A stretch of 64,000 nucleotides of DNA from JANRIC01 sp033765345 (GCA_033765345.1 JANRIC010000044.1:1-64000); one strand, 5' to 3'. Counted from the stretch's first letter, positions 46,054 through 55,170 are shown. The notes: generated by a model from the sequence alone, not told the origin. Program-made: numbers and translations.

Positions 46054-47340
46054 TCAAGAAGTTACCGATTTTTTACCTCGGCTAGTTTTGGTTTTTACAA
46101 TCTCCACCACTTCTTGTTCGCTCCCATTGGGTACTGTTTTTTTAGTTTTTTGTACCTTAGGAGCTTTTGTAAGTCGGATTTCGTAATCGCTGAGTACATT
46201 CATATAATTGATAAATGCCTCGTAGGGGTTATCGTATGGATTAAAATAATTGTGTACCTCTCCATCTGAAAAGAACTTGGTACTCATATAATAGAAGTGG
46301 TCACTGATCTGAAGATAACGCCAATCGCGGAGGAGTGCCGGGTCATCTATTTGATCGATAAGAGGTTTGAGAGCATACAATTTATCAAAAGCTTCATTTT
46401 GGAGTTCGTTACCGAGCCAGGCGGTGAGGTCTTTCTCGATATCAGCCCAGGAGATGCTATCGGGTACGTGCATGGCGGCTTTGGGTTTGTACTCGGCGGC
46501 GGCTTCGGAGGCTGTGGAAAATTTAAAATCCGAATTTTTAGCCAGGGTATTGGGCAGGGCTTTGAGGAATTCAAAAATCCCGGTCTCGACGCCGTGGTGC
46601 TCTCCAAAAGTCTCATAAGATAAAAAGAGATTGACTACTTTTTCGTCTGGGCTAAGGTTATTGAGCCAGGAAACGTATTTTTCTGTAGTCAGCGGCCAGG
46701 CAGACCAGAAGCGGTCCGAAAAGCGGAAGGCAATATCATCGCTTAGGTTGAAGCTGCGGAGGAATAGCTTTAATTTGGGGTTGATGGCATTATAATAAAC
46801 ATAATGAGGGCTTTTCCAACCTAGGATATGGCTGGCACCTTCGGTCAGGGCAGCTTTGAAGCCCATTTTTGCGATAATATCTCCGATGGTATCATTATAT
46901 ACAAGTTCGGTATTGTGGAAGACCTGCGGTTTTTGTCCGAAAAGTTCGTTGATTTTTTCGCTGTATTCTGTTACTTGGCTTACAAATTCGTCTTCACTTT
47001 TGAGAGAGACTAGAGAATGTGAATTGGTTTCGGCGATAAATTCTACATTACCCGTGCGTGCCAGTTCCTGAAAGCTTTCAATAACCTCTGGCATGTAGGT
47101 CTCAAATTGATCCAATGCTGGGCGAGAGATAGAGAAATTAACTTTAAAATCCGGGTATTTTTGGATCATTTCTTTCAGGGCTGCATTGGTAGGCAAATAG
47201 CAATTATGCGCCACTTTTTTGATGATATTTTCATTCTGGAAATCATCATAATAATTATGGTCTTGCCCGATGTCGAAAAATCGGTATCTCTTCAGGCGGA
47301 AGGGTTGATGTACGTGTAAGTAAAGGATAACTGTTCTCAT
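46054..47340 (-). CDS. GH57-family alpha-amylase-like protein
   Basis: 428 residues with the GH57 start LYLHVHQPFRL, the nucleophile E145 (FHNTELVYND) and the fourth conserved region SYETFGEHHG at 241-250. In active members this last block reads DYETFGEH with Asp as acid/base; here the position is S241, with codon TCT, two or three changes from an Asp codon. It may therefore be an inactive or altered GH57 protein, a class known in the family. It is third in the glycogen cluster, 147 bp after the glycosyltransferase. The C-terminal tail is basic (KTKTSRGKKSV). Confidence 0.88.
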   Translation of the reverse strand: MRTVILYLHVHQPFRLKRYRFFDIGQDHNYYDDFQNENIIKKVAHNCYLPTNAALKEMIQKYPDFKVNFSISRPALDQFETYMPEVIESFQELARTGNVEFIAETNSHSLVSLKSEDEFVSQVTEYSEKINELFGQKPQVFHNTELVYNDTIGDIIAKMGFKAALTEGASHILGWKSPHYVYYNAINPKLKLFLRSFNLSDDIAFRFSDRFWSAWPLTTEKYVSWLNNLSPDEKVVNLFLSYETFGEHHGVETGIFEFLKALPNTLAKNSDFKFSTASEAAAEYKPKAAMHVPDSISWADIEKDLTAWLGNELQNEAFDKLYALKPLIDQIDDPALLRDWRYLQISDHFYYMSTKFFSDGEVHNYFNPYDNPYEAFINYMNVLSDYEIRLTKAPKVQKTKKTVPNGSEQEVVEIVKTKTSRGKKSVTS

Positions 47341-47487
47341 TATGATATACTTTGGGGTCTAGGGCAATGTATAATTTGATTTATTTGATTTTTAAAATTT
47401 GTGCGATATTCTTTGATAGCAGGCCTTGCTAGGCAAGCATTCATTTTCGAGTCTGCCCTAACTGATTCGAGGGCAAATCTATGGGTA

Positions 47488-48765
47488 TCAGCAAATTGCT
47501 TCATAGGCTTTTTTTACTTCCAGGGCGGCATTTTCCCACTTAAAGCTGTCTACTTCTTCTTTGCCGTATTTTTTAAACATATTCGGAAGCCCTTCATATT
47601 TGAGTAAGCCGTAGATGGCATCCGCCGTAGATTTGATGTCCCAGAAGTCTACTTTGATGGCATATTTTAAGACTTCGGATACACCCGATTGCTTAGAAAT
47701 AATCACTGGTACGTGTGAACGCATGGCTTCTAGAGGAGAAATACCAAAAGGCTCTGATACAGAGGGCATCACGTATACATCGCTCATGGAAAACATTTTG
47801 TCTACGTCTTTCCCTTTTAAAAAACCCGTAAAGTGAAAGCGATTTGAAATACCCAATTCAGCTACCCTTTGTACCATCCGGTTGAGCAAGTCGCCGCTAC
47901 CGGCCATGACGAAACGTACATTGCTCATCCGTTGTAATACCTCGTAAGCAGCTTCAATAAAATACTCAGGTCCTTTTTGCAAGGTAATTCTTCCTAAAAA
48001 AGTAACTATTTTATCATCTAGCGATCTGGGAAAGACTTCTTTTTCAGCTTCCAAGGGTTCTACGGCATTGTAGACAGTGATTACTTTATGTGCAGGGATA
48101 CCGTACTTTTCAATAGCGATGTTGCGCGTAAAATTACTCACGGCAATGACCAGGTCAGCTTCCAGCATACCCGTTTTCTCTATGTTATAGACATGTTGGT
48201 TGATGTGTTTGCCACTTCGGTCAAATTCTGTGGCATGAAGGTGAACTATGAGGGGCTTGCCGGAGACTTTTTTGGCATTTACACCTGCCATGTACGTCAG
48301 CCAGTCGTGAGCATGAATGACATCAAACTGATGATTGGCTGCTATTTGAGCTGCAACAACCGTATAATTTTCTACATGCAAATAAAGATCATTCCCATAT
48401 CCTGCTTCAAAATGATAAACTCCTTCCATGACGGTTTCCTGGATGCCATCCCAATCTTTAGTGACTTTGGAGCTAAAAAACTCAAAATTATCATAATTCC
48501 GATAGGGGATTAACTGATTACCAGCCTCGATATAATGCATTTCGCGGTTGGTATCTCGGTAGATGATTTTTTTACGTCGAATCGGCACATCACCGGCGCC
48601 GATGATTTGGGCAATTCCCTGGTCTTCATCTCCAAAGGCTTTGGGTACTACAAAAAGAATATCCATATCGGCCAGTGACAATCCTCTGGTCAGACCAAAA
48701 CAGGCGGTTCCTAAACCTCCGCTAATATGGGGTGGAAATTCCCACCCGAACATTAATACCCGCAT
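47488..48765 (-). CDS. GT4-type glycosyltransferase (glycogen-synthase-like)
   Basis: 425 residues, GT-B fold. N-terminal GWEFPPHISGGLGTACFGL loop, HAHDW in the acceptor region, and C-terminal EPFGISPLE, the EX7E motif that binds the nucleotide sugar. Proteins of this type in Bacteroidota lie beside GH133 and GH57 genes and are thought to elongate glycogen or another alpha-glucan from a nucleotide sugar. Only 4 bp separate its start from the stop of the debranching-enzyme gene, so the two are co-transcribed. Confidence 0.92.
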   Translation of the reverse strand: MRVLMFGWEFPPHISGGLGTACFGLTRGLSLADMDILFVVPKAFGDEDQGIAQIIGAGDVPIRRKKIIYRDTNREMHYIEAGNQLIPYRNYDNFEFFSSKVTKDWDGIQETVMEGVYHFEAGYGNDLYLHVENYTVVAAQIAANHQFDVIHAHDWLTYMAGVNAKKVSGKPLIVHLHATEFDRSGKHINQHVYNIEKTGMLEADLVIAVSNFTRNIAIEKYGIPAHKVITVYNAVEPLEAEKEVFPRSLDDKIVTFLGRITLQKGPEYFIEAAYEVLQRMSNVRFVMAGSGDLLNRMVQRVAELGISNRFHFTGFLKGKDVDKMFSMSDVYVMPSVSEPFGISPLEAMRSHVPVIISKQSGVSEVLKYAIKVDFWDIKSTADAIYGLLKYEGLPNMFKKYGKEEVDSFKWENAALEVKKAYEAIC

Positions 48766-48769
48766 ATTT

Positions 48770-50719
48770 TTAAGTATTTTCTTCCATTTTTTGAATCATA
48801 TACCGAATTCGGAGTACCTCACCTACGCTCCATGCCTGGGAGATCGCTCCATTGGGGCGATAGGGTGGGTTACCATCATAAATCTCTGATATAGAGCCTA
48901 TTCCATGCATACGCATATCGTCTTCGAAGTTATGATACCAGGATTTGACCTTATCTAGGGCACTTTTTTTATAGAGCTTAAGATACGCTTCACAGAAATG
49001 CCCCAATAACCAGGGCCAAACAGTACCCTGATGATAGGCTGTATCACGGTCTTCGGGGCTTCCTCCATAAATCCCTCGGTAATCGGGATGTTTGGGCGAA
49101 AGAGTTCTGAGTCCTTTGGGGGTCAGCAGGTCGCTTTCTACGATATTGAGTACGGCGCGTTTCTGGTCATTATCCAAAGGTGAATAAGGAAGTGAAACAG
49201 CAAACACCTGATTGGGTCTAACTGACCAATCTATATATTCGCCTCTGACGCAATCGGCCAGATAACGTTTTTGGTTACTCCAGAAAGTTTTCACAAAGGA
49301 ATCTTTAATTTTTTCAGGTAGGTATTCCCATTCAGCCATAAACTGCTCATCTTTGGCAGCTCTTGCCAGCTCTAGGCTAAACGCTACGGCGTTGTACCAA
49401 AGTGCATTGATCTCTACGGGCATACCTACACGGGGAGTCACAGGTTTGTCATCAATGACCGAATCCATCCAGGTCAGAGCCTCTCCGTCTACCCCGGCAT
49501 AAATCAGCCCAGCATCCGTCATGTGGATATTAAAGGCTGTACCATTTCTGTAGCCATAGAGAATGATTTTCATTTTATCTCCATAAGTTTCCCAGAGTTT
49601 GGCGGGTTTGCCAGTCACTTCGGCATATTTCTGAATTGCCCAAAAGTACCAAAGTGGGGCATCGGCAGAATGATGTATGACCTTGCTGTGCGTAGTATCT
49701 ACGTTGTAGAAAAGAGGTCCTTGCAGGCTTGCCGATGTGGTATCGAGTACACTTTTACAGGACTTTTTATCTCCAATAGCGATAGTAAGCCCTGGAAGGG
49801 CTATAAAAGTATCTCGCGCCCATTGCCCAAACCAGGGGTATCCGGCGATCAGGTCGGTTTTATCACCATTTCTAACCAAGAATTGTTGTGCAGAATTAAG
49901 CAGACAGTTTTCGTAGCCGTCACGGGGGATACGTTTTTTGATTTCACTGTCAAAAAGTTTTTTGAGGGATTTGGAGGGCGTTTCCTGAAGCCCTGCTGAG
50001 AAAATAAAACTTTCTCCCTTTTTAAGGTCTACTTCAAAATAACCGTTTACAAAAAGGTCTTCCTGATAATCATATCCTCGTTTTTGCTCTTCTATATACT
50101 CTATATTATAATACCAATCTGGTGCAGGGACAAACTCACTTGCTTTGGAGCACTGAAGATACAAATTGGGATAATTGTCATAAAGGCGGAATTTGATTCC
50201 CCCTTCTATGGTTTCATAATCCGAATTTACCTCCATATTGGCCTTACTAAGCTTATGAATCTCTCTGAAAGCCAGAAAAGGAGTCATTTTCAACCGAATG
50301 GGGTCTTGAGAATCTATCAATGTAAAACGAGCCAGGATTTTTTCTTCTTCCTCGACCAGCAGTATTTCCCGGCTTAATACGGTATCCCCGATCCGGTAGG
50401 TCAATTTAGGAATAGGCTCCGTATCAAAGTCACGAACGTACATGTGTCCTTTGGGCATAAACAAGCCACCAGGAAACTTATGAATTCCTAGTTGGAACTC
50501 CGTACCCTGTTGAATGACAGATACATCCAGTGAGGATAATAACACGTGGCGTTTACCATCCTCTAAGGGGCAGATAAGCAATCCGTGGTATTTACGGGTA
50601 TTGCAGCCTACTATCGTAGAGCAGGCAAATGATCCTCCCCGATTGGTCCGTATGGTCTCTCTGCTAAGAGAGTACTCCAGATTTACTAAAGCTTGTTTAT
50701 CAAACTCGAGATAACTCAT
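48770..50719 (-). CDS. Glycogen debranching enzyme (GH133-like amylo-alpha-1,6-glucosidase)
   Basis: 649 residues. The N-terminal beta-rich domain begins YLEFDKQALVNLEYSLS and carries GCNTRKYHGLL; the C-terminal (alpha/alpha)6 barrel has YPWFGQWARDTFIALPGL, GGSPEDRDTAYHQGTVWPWLLG and ARVG-type segments typical of archaeal and bacterial GH133 enzymes. It would remove alpha-1,6 branches from glycogen. First gene of the three-gene glycogen cluster, followed 4 bp later by the glycosyltransferase. Confidence 0.93.
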   Translation of the reverse strand: MSYLEFDKQALVNLEYSLSRETIRTNRGGSFACSTIVGCNTRKYHGLLICPLEDGKRHVLLSSLDVSVIQQGTEFQLGIHKFPGGLFMPKGHMYVRDFDTEPIPKLTYRIGDTVLSREILLVEEEEKILARFTLIDSQDPIRLKMTPFLAFREIHKLSKANMEVNSDYETIEGGIKFRLYDNYPNLYLQCSKASEFVPAPDWYYNIEYIEEQKRGYDYQEDLFVNGYFEVDLKKGESFIFSAGLQETPSKSLKKLFDSEIKKRIPRDGYENCLLNSAQQFLVRNGDKTDLIAGYPWFGQWARDTFIALPGLTIAIGDKKSCKSVLDTTSASLQGPLFYNVDTTHSKVIHHSADAPLWYFWAIQKYAEVTGKPAKLWETYGDKMKIILYGYRNGTAFNIHMTDAGLIYAGVDGEALTWMDSVIDDKPVTPRVGMPVEINALWYNAVAFSLELARAAKDEQFMAEWEYLPEKIKDSFVKTFWSNQKRYLADCVRGEYIDWSVRPNQVFAVSLPYSPLDNDQKRAVLNIVESDLLTPKGLRTLSPKHPDYRGIYGGSPEDRDTAYHQGTVWPWLLGHFCEAYLKLYKKSALDKVKSWYHNFEDDMRMHGIGSISEIYDGNPPYRPNGAISQAWSVGEVLRIRYMIQKMEENT

Positions 50720-51070
50720 GCTTGATGTGTGTTTTAAGATGATTCAATTTATTAATTTTCTCTACAGACACAAAGTATCTATGGAGTTCTTCAACGCAAT
50801 GTATGTCAAAAGAGGTAATATGGATGTATTGATAAATACATGATAGACAGACTAGAAAAAATCAGCAGCACATTATTCGGTCATAAAGTTACAATACTAT
50901 TGTTCATCTCAAAATAAAAATCAGATTTTTTTTAACAATTTGATGATATATTTGTAATCGTTTGGCTCTAGGATAGATCACTATGATTTTGATAAACTCG
51001 AGAACACTTTAGAAGAATCAGGGTAATCAGGGTAATCAATCCAAAAAATCACAGTAAATAATCAAACTAT
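50720..51070. other. Divergent promoter region of the glycogen cluster and the SLC13 gene
   Basis: 351 bases. A -7 box candidate TATATTTG at 50947-50954 points toward the SLC13 gene, about 115 bases upstream of its ATG. A duplicated CAGGGTAAT word occurs near 51020-51035. No gene is visible. Confidence 0.4.
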
Positions 51071-52576
51071 ATGCGTGGTGACACATCTCCGAGGCATTTT
51101 TCTTCCGTTCAAAAAGCAGGGCTTTTCCTTGGTCCGCTGTTATTTATGCTGCTCATCCATCTGCCTGCTTTCCCTCCCTTGAGTGAAAAGGCGCAAGTTG
51201 TGCTGGCTGTCATGCTTTGGATGCTGATCTGGTGGATTAGTGAAGCTGTCCAGCTTTCTGTCACGGCTCTGCTCCCAATTATTCTTTTTCCGATGACTGG
51301 TGTCCTTGATCTCGATCAAACCACAGGTGCTTACGGCAATAAGATTATCTTTTTGTTCATGGGTGGGTTTATGATTGCATTGGCTTTGGAGAAATGGCAA
51401 CTGCATTTGCGGATTGCCCTGAGCATTGTAAGACTGACAGGTACAAATGCCGATGGAATCATTTTCGGCTTTATGCTGGCTACAGGAGCACTCAGTATGT
51501 GGATCAGCAATACAGCTACTGCTGTGATGATGCTCCCTATTGCTTCTTCGGTCATCACGCTCCTTGTCAAAGAAAATTCGGAATACACCCCCCGTCAACT
51601 GGCCAATTTCTCGCTTTGCATGATGCTAGGGATTGCATACGCAGCAAGCATCGGCGGAATAGCCACCCTGGTAGGTACGCCCCCCAACACGGTATTGGTT
51701 TCTATCATCGAGGACCGCTACGGCTACAATATTAGTTTTGCAGATTGGGCTGCGGTAGGCTTTCCTTTTAGCCTAATGATGTTGTTTTTGATGTACTGGG
51801 TATTGGTGAAGATCGTCTATCCCAATAGAATGGGGCATTTCAAGGGTTCCGAGGAGCTGATTCAAAAGGAACTAAACAAACTGGGCAAACTCTCCAAGGG
51901 AGAAAGGCTTACCCTGATGATCTTTACGGGTACGGCCTTGCTTTGGATACTCCATAGCTATCTGGAGATCATTTTCCCCTGGCTGGTACTGGATGATACC
52001 ATCATTGCCATTGTAGGCACAATTGCCTTGTTTATTTGCCCTGTAGATTTTAACAAGGGCGAATTTGTACTACGCTGGGAGGATACACAAAGGCTTCCCT
52101 GGGGGATTTTGTTGCTTTTTGGAGGCGGTCTAGCCCTGGCCAATGCCCTGGACGAAGTAGGACTGGTGCGATTGATCGGTGAAGCCGTAGCTCAAAACAA
52201 TAACCTCGGCTTTTTTACCATCAATGTGATTTTGATCACTCTATCCCTGTTTTTGACAGAGATTATGAGCAATGTGGCTTTAGTGACAATCATCATACCC
52301 TTAGTAGCTGGCATCAGCGTCAGCCTCGGTGAAAACCCCCTTTGGGCTTGTATTCCGGTGACAATGGCGGCCAGTTGTGCTTTTATGCTGCCCATGTCTA
52401 CCCCGCCCAATGCGATTGTATTTGCCAGTGGGCATATTACCGTGGCTCAGATGGCCAAAGCAGGGTTTATCCTGAATCTGATTTCTATTATAATCCTGGT
52501 CTTGATGACCCAATTTTGGATACCTTTTATTTTTGAGATTGTGCCGGGGGTGATGCCGGAGTGGGGAGTGAAGTAA
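51071..52576 (+). CDS. SLC13 (DASS) family sodium-coupled anion transporter
   Basis: 501 residues, about eleven membrane spans. The first substrate/sodium hairpin has the SNT motif (MWISNTATAVMMLP), followed by TPPNTVLVS. The second half has MSNVALVTIIIPL and STPPNAIVFASG; the second SNT motif is SNV here. Family members import dicarboxylates such as succinate or malate, or sulfate or citrate, with sodium. The substrate cannot be told. It stands alone with a tandem repeat array following. Confidence 0.9.
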   Translation: MRGDTSPRHFSSVQKAGLFLGPLLFMLLIHLPAFPPLSEKAQVVLAVMLWMLIWWISEAVQLSVTALLPIILFPMTGVLDLDQTTGAYGNKIIFLFMGGFMIALALEKWQLHLRIALSIVRLTGTNADGIIFGFMLATGALSMWISNTATAVMMLPIASSVITLLVKENSEYTPRQLANFSLCMMLGIAYAASIGGIATLVGTPPNTVLVSIIEDRYGYNISFADWAAVGFPFSLMMLFLMYWVLVKIVYPNRMGHFKGSEELIQKELNKLGKLSKGERLTLMIFTGTALLWILHSYLEIIFPWLVLDDTIIAIVGTIALFICPVDFNKGEFVLRWEDTQRLPWGILLLFGGGLALANALDEVGLVRLIGEAVAQNNNLGFFTINVILITLSLFLTEIMSNVALVTIIIPLVAGISVSLGENPLWACIPVTMAASCAFMLPMSTPPNAIVFASGHITVAQMAKAGFILNLISIIILVLMTQFWIPFIFEIVPGVMPEWGVK

Positions 52577-52644
52577 TTATTTTTCAGGGCCTATGCTTGA
52601 TGCCTATGAGTTGTCGAAGTAAGCTTTTAGGTGATTGCGAAACA

Positions 52645-52875
52645 CCCTCAAGTGACTAAAGGATGCCCTTGAGCCACAAAAAGAAGCCCTCAAGTGACTA
52701 AAGGATGCCCTTGAGCCGCAAAAAGAAGCCCTTGAGTGACTAAAGGATGCCCTTGAGTGACTAAAGGATGCCCTTGAGTCACAAAAAGAAGCCCTTGAGT
52801 GACTAAAGGATGCCCTTGAGCCGCAAAAAGAAGCCCTTGAGTCACAAAAAGAAGCCCTTGAGTGACTAAAGGATG
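52645..52875. repeat. 21-bp tandem array of two alternating unit types, 11 units
   Basis: Eleven units of exactly 21 bases. Two types occur: A (core GAGTGACTAAAGGATG, first copies CAAGTGACT) and B (core GAGCCACAAAAAGAAG, or GAGTCAC, or GAGCCGC). Order is A B A B A A B A B B A, then a decayed copy. In one plus frame the B units read LEPQKEA or LESQKEA, a heptad-like word, but each A unit has a TGA in that frame. No start codon or coding signal. It fills the gap between the SLC13 gene and the 53008 gene. No spacers, so not CRISPR. Confidence 0.92.
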
Positions 52876-53007
52876 CCCTTGAATAAGTAAAATGTATATT
52901 TTCCCCCTAAAAATAATCTCTGGAATGCTTGAGAATGCTCCAAAAATTACCTAATTTACTCTAAATATTACCTAAAAATATTTTTCCAAGCTTAACAATC
53001 CTTCTAT

Positions 53008-53697
53008 ATGGCCAAAAAAGATTATATCCCTACGAGTGATAATGACAAAAACGTCTGGTTGAGCAATTTTGCAAACAGCCTGGCTACTTATGCCTCGGTA
53101 CTCAAGATATCTGAGGAGGAAGTCCAAAGCATCAAAAACGATGCTGCCATGTATAATTACGCGCTGATGTGCCTCGAGAGCGTCAATGCTTATAACAGGC
53201 AAATGACCGCCTTTAAAAATGCCCTTCGGGATGGCAACGAGATTACCCAAGAGGTTGCCATGCCCTTGCCGCCTGTTTTTCCGACGACTCCGGCGACAGT
53301 CAAAGCGGGCATCTTCTCCCGCATTCGCAAGCTCGCCCAAAACCTCAAAACCCGCGAAGGCTACACCGAAGACATCGGCAAAGCCCTGGGGCTCGTGGGT
53401 GAAAGCACGGTCACTGATTATAACAACCTACAGCCTGCCTTACAGGCCGAGGTCAGCGGCGGGCAGGTCATCGTCAAATGGAAAAAAGGCAAGGCCGACT
53501 CCATCAATATCTATGTCAAGAGAGGCACCAGCGACTTCACCCTGGCCGGCACCGACGCCAAACCACCTTACTATGACCCTACTCCCCTCCCCGCAGAAGC
53601 CACCACCTGGACTTACCGCGCCATCTATGTAGTCAAAGACCGCGAAACGGGTAAGTTTTCAGATGAGGTGAGTGTGCTGGTGAAGAGGTTTGTGTGA
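53008..53697 (+). CDS. Unknown protein with C-terminal fibronectin-like fold
   Basis: 229 residues, no signal peptide. N-terminal two thirds are helical (WLSNFANSLATYASVLKISEEEV). The C-terminal part (from about residue 150) has the pattern VSGGQVIVKWKKGKADSINIYVKRG...TWTYRAIYVVKDRETGKFSDEVSVLVK, which looks like a fibronectin/Ig-like sandwich. From about 53270 to 53640 the DNA is visibly richer in G and C than flanking genes, with many C/G third positions. Similar proteins are common in Bacteroidota with unknown role. Confidence 0.72.
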   Translation: MAKKDYIPTSDNDKNVWLSNFANSLATYASVLKISEEEVQSIKNDAAMYNYALMCLESVNAYNRQMTAFKNALRDGNEITQEVAMPLPPVFPTTPATVKAGIFSRIRKLAQNLKTREGYTEDIGKALGLVGESTVTDYNNLQPALQAEVSGGQVIVKWKKGKADSINIYVKRGTSDFTLAGTDAKPPYYDPTPLPAEATTWTYRAIYVVKDRETGKFSDEVSVLVKRFV

Positions 53698-53770
53698 GAT
53701 TTGGGTTTAAAAATCTGAAGGAGCGAGGGAAAGCTAAGCGAAAATAATTAACCACTAAATATTTAATATC

Positions 53771-54022
53771 ATGGCAAAAAAAGGTTTAACAGAAAAAACA
53801 GTCGGTAAAGTTGTAGAAGGTGCATTAAAAGGTGTTGATAATCTTTTAGATGCACTTAATCCTTTCAAAGAAGAAGAAAAAAAGAAAACAGCAAAGAAAC
53901 CAGTTGCTAAAAAAACAACTGCAAAAAAAACGCCTGTAAGTAAAACGACAGCGAAAAAATCTACGAGCGCAGCTAAAACAGTAAAGCCTACAACATCCAA
54001 AGGAGGAAAGAAAAAGAAATAA
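53771..54022 (+). CDS. Lysine-rich histone-H1-like small protein
   Basis: 83 residues. The first half is a short helical segment (KGLTEKTVGKVVEGALKGVDNLLDAL), the second half is almost only K, A, T, P and S (repeated AKKTTAKKT words) ending KGGKKKK. This is the composition of bacterial histone-H1-like tails that bind DNA nonspecifically, seen also as extensions of HU proteins. It may bind DNA or RNA, or be a structural filler; no core DNA-binding fold is visible in the N-terminal part. It follows the 53008 gene by 73 bp. Confidence 0.7.
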   Translation: MAKKGLTEKTVGKVVEGALKGVDNLLDALNPFKEEEKKKTAKKPVAKKTTAKKTPVSKTTAKKSTSAAKTVKPTTSKGGKKKK

Positions 54023-54031
54023 TACCCCGCA

Positions 54032-54214
54032 GTGGCGAGGCTCTTGCCTCGTCACTAAGTATCATTCAGGCATCTTGCCTGAGCCTTAAAAGCAGCCCTC
54101 CCCCCTCCCACAAGTTTATAACTTGTGGGCTAGAGATAGCAAGTCTCTGACTTGCTGCCTTTTAAGTCAGAGACTTAAAAATCTTCAGCCCACTCGTCTG
54201 AAGACAAGCGGGAG
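54032..54214. repeat. Cluster of five stem-loops between two loci
   Basis: In order: AGTGGCGAGGC-tctt-GCCTCGTCACT (one G-T), CAGGCA-tct-TGCCTG, a perfect 10-bp stem at 54107-54129 (CCCACAAGTT-tat-AACTTGTGGG), a perfect 13-bp stem at 54141-54176 (AAGTCTCTGACTT / AAGTCAGAGACTT), and an imperfect stem at about 54189-54214. The 10-bp element is a dispersed motif also seen in part at 1449, 2333 and 54250. The stretch is intergenic. Confidence 0.75.
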
Positions 54215-54283
54215 GACGCGAGTTTATAGAGAATTTGATTATCCAAAACCCTCCCACAAGTCAGCAACAAGTAGAAGGTCAAA

Positions 54284-54315
54284 TTTGAAAATACGGTTCT
54301 CATGATTTATTTTTG
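54284..54315 (+). promoter_or_regulatory. Promoter of the first tandem toxin-antitoxin operon
   Basis: TTTG (54284-54287), 20 bases, TATTTTTG (54308-54315): full match to the Bacteroidota consensus. Predicted start site is about 10-12 bases before ATG 54334. The next operon (55171-55202) has nearly the same sequence. Confidence 0.7.
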
Positions 54316-54333
54316 TTAAATATAAATCGAGTT

Positions 54334-54627
54334 ATGGTAAATACAGAAGCGTATAAACTGTCTATTATCAAGCGTTTGCTGGATAGGGACGAATTTTGGC
54401 TTTTTCAGCAAATAGAGCAGCTTTTAGATCAGGAGAAGCAAGAACTGGAAGCTCAGGAGAAAGATCGACAGGCACTGGAAGAAATCCTGGGTGAGCCTAT
54501 CGGGCTGCTTCCTGAAGATCTGGACATAGACGGTATTCTTAAAGAGTATCACTCACCTAAGTTATCCAAAGTTTTGGGGCAATGGCCTGGTGAAGAAACT
54601 TATGAAGAACTTTTAGCCTTGCTTTAA
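54334..54627 (+). CDS. Antitoxin of the PIN toxin at 54630
   Basis: 97 residues from ATG 54334 (MVNTEAYKLSIIKRLL); a longer start at 54313 overlaps the -7 box of its promoter and is unlikely. Helical, acidic protein with EQLLDQEKQELEAQEKDRQALEEI, then a C-terminal part. Two bases separate its stop from the toxin start. Family not recognised, but the arrangement of acidic antitoxin plus PIN toxin is standard. Confidence 0.78.
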   Translation: MVNTEAYKLSIIKRLLDRDEFWLFQQIEQLLDQEKQELEAQEKDRQALEEILGEPIGLLPEDLDIDGILKEYHSPKLSKVLGQWPGEETYEELLALL

Positions 54628-54629
54628 AG

Positions 54630-55070
54630 ATGAGATATTTATTGGATACCAATATCATACTTGCGTATTTTAAAGAAAACGAGGTCTCAACAGAAGTTGA
54701 GAGACTTTATACTCCATTCAATACGCCCAATATTGGTTTGATTTCTGTAATCAGTGCGGGAGAAATCAAAGCCATCGCTTATAAAAACCGGTGGGGGAGA
54801 ACCAAATTAGAAAAGTTGGAGCTTTTACTAGGTGAATTTACAACAGTTGGTATTCACGCAAAAACAATTGTAAATCGTTATGCAGAAATAAATGCATACA
54901 GTCAGGGGAAATGGTCTCCACCTTTACCTGTTGGGATGAGTGCCCGAAATATGGGCAAGAATGATTTATGGATTGCTGCTACCGCATCTATAGTTCAGGC
55001 AAAACTCATCACTACTGACCGTGATTTTGATCATTTACATAACGTATTTGTAGAGGTCATTACTATCTGA
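54630..55070 (+). CDS. PIN-domain toxin (VapC-like), second copy
   Basis: 146 residues, start MRYLLDTNIILAYF. PIN acidic residues D6, E45 (SAGEIKAIA), D112 (KNDLWIAAT) and D130/D132 (TTDRDF). Unlike the 1602 toxin in sequence, so the two are separate lineages. Follows the antitoxin by two bases and is probably translated by coupling. Confidence 0.88.
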   Translation: MRYLLDTNIILAYFKENEVSTEVERLYTPFNTPNIGLISVISAGEIKAIAYKNRWGRTKLEKLELLLGEFTTVGIHAKTIVNRYAEINAYSQGKWSPPLPVGMSARNMGKNDLWIAATASIVQAKLITTDRDFDHLHNVFVEVITI

Positions 55071-55170
55071 AATTCCCTCGCTCTCCTTAATATTCAAGCC
55101 CAAAAAGCAAATCATTTTTCGCACCGTAGTTCAAGCATTTTAACTTGAACTGGAAAGCCGCCTAAAAAGA

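Noticed and set aside
52645..52875. CRISPR array or coiled-coil gene
   Set aside because: No spacers; each A unit has a stop in the heptad-like frame.
54313..54627. Longer start of the antitoxin gene
   Set aside because: It would begin inside the -7 box of the promoter.
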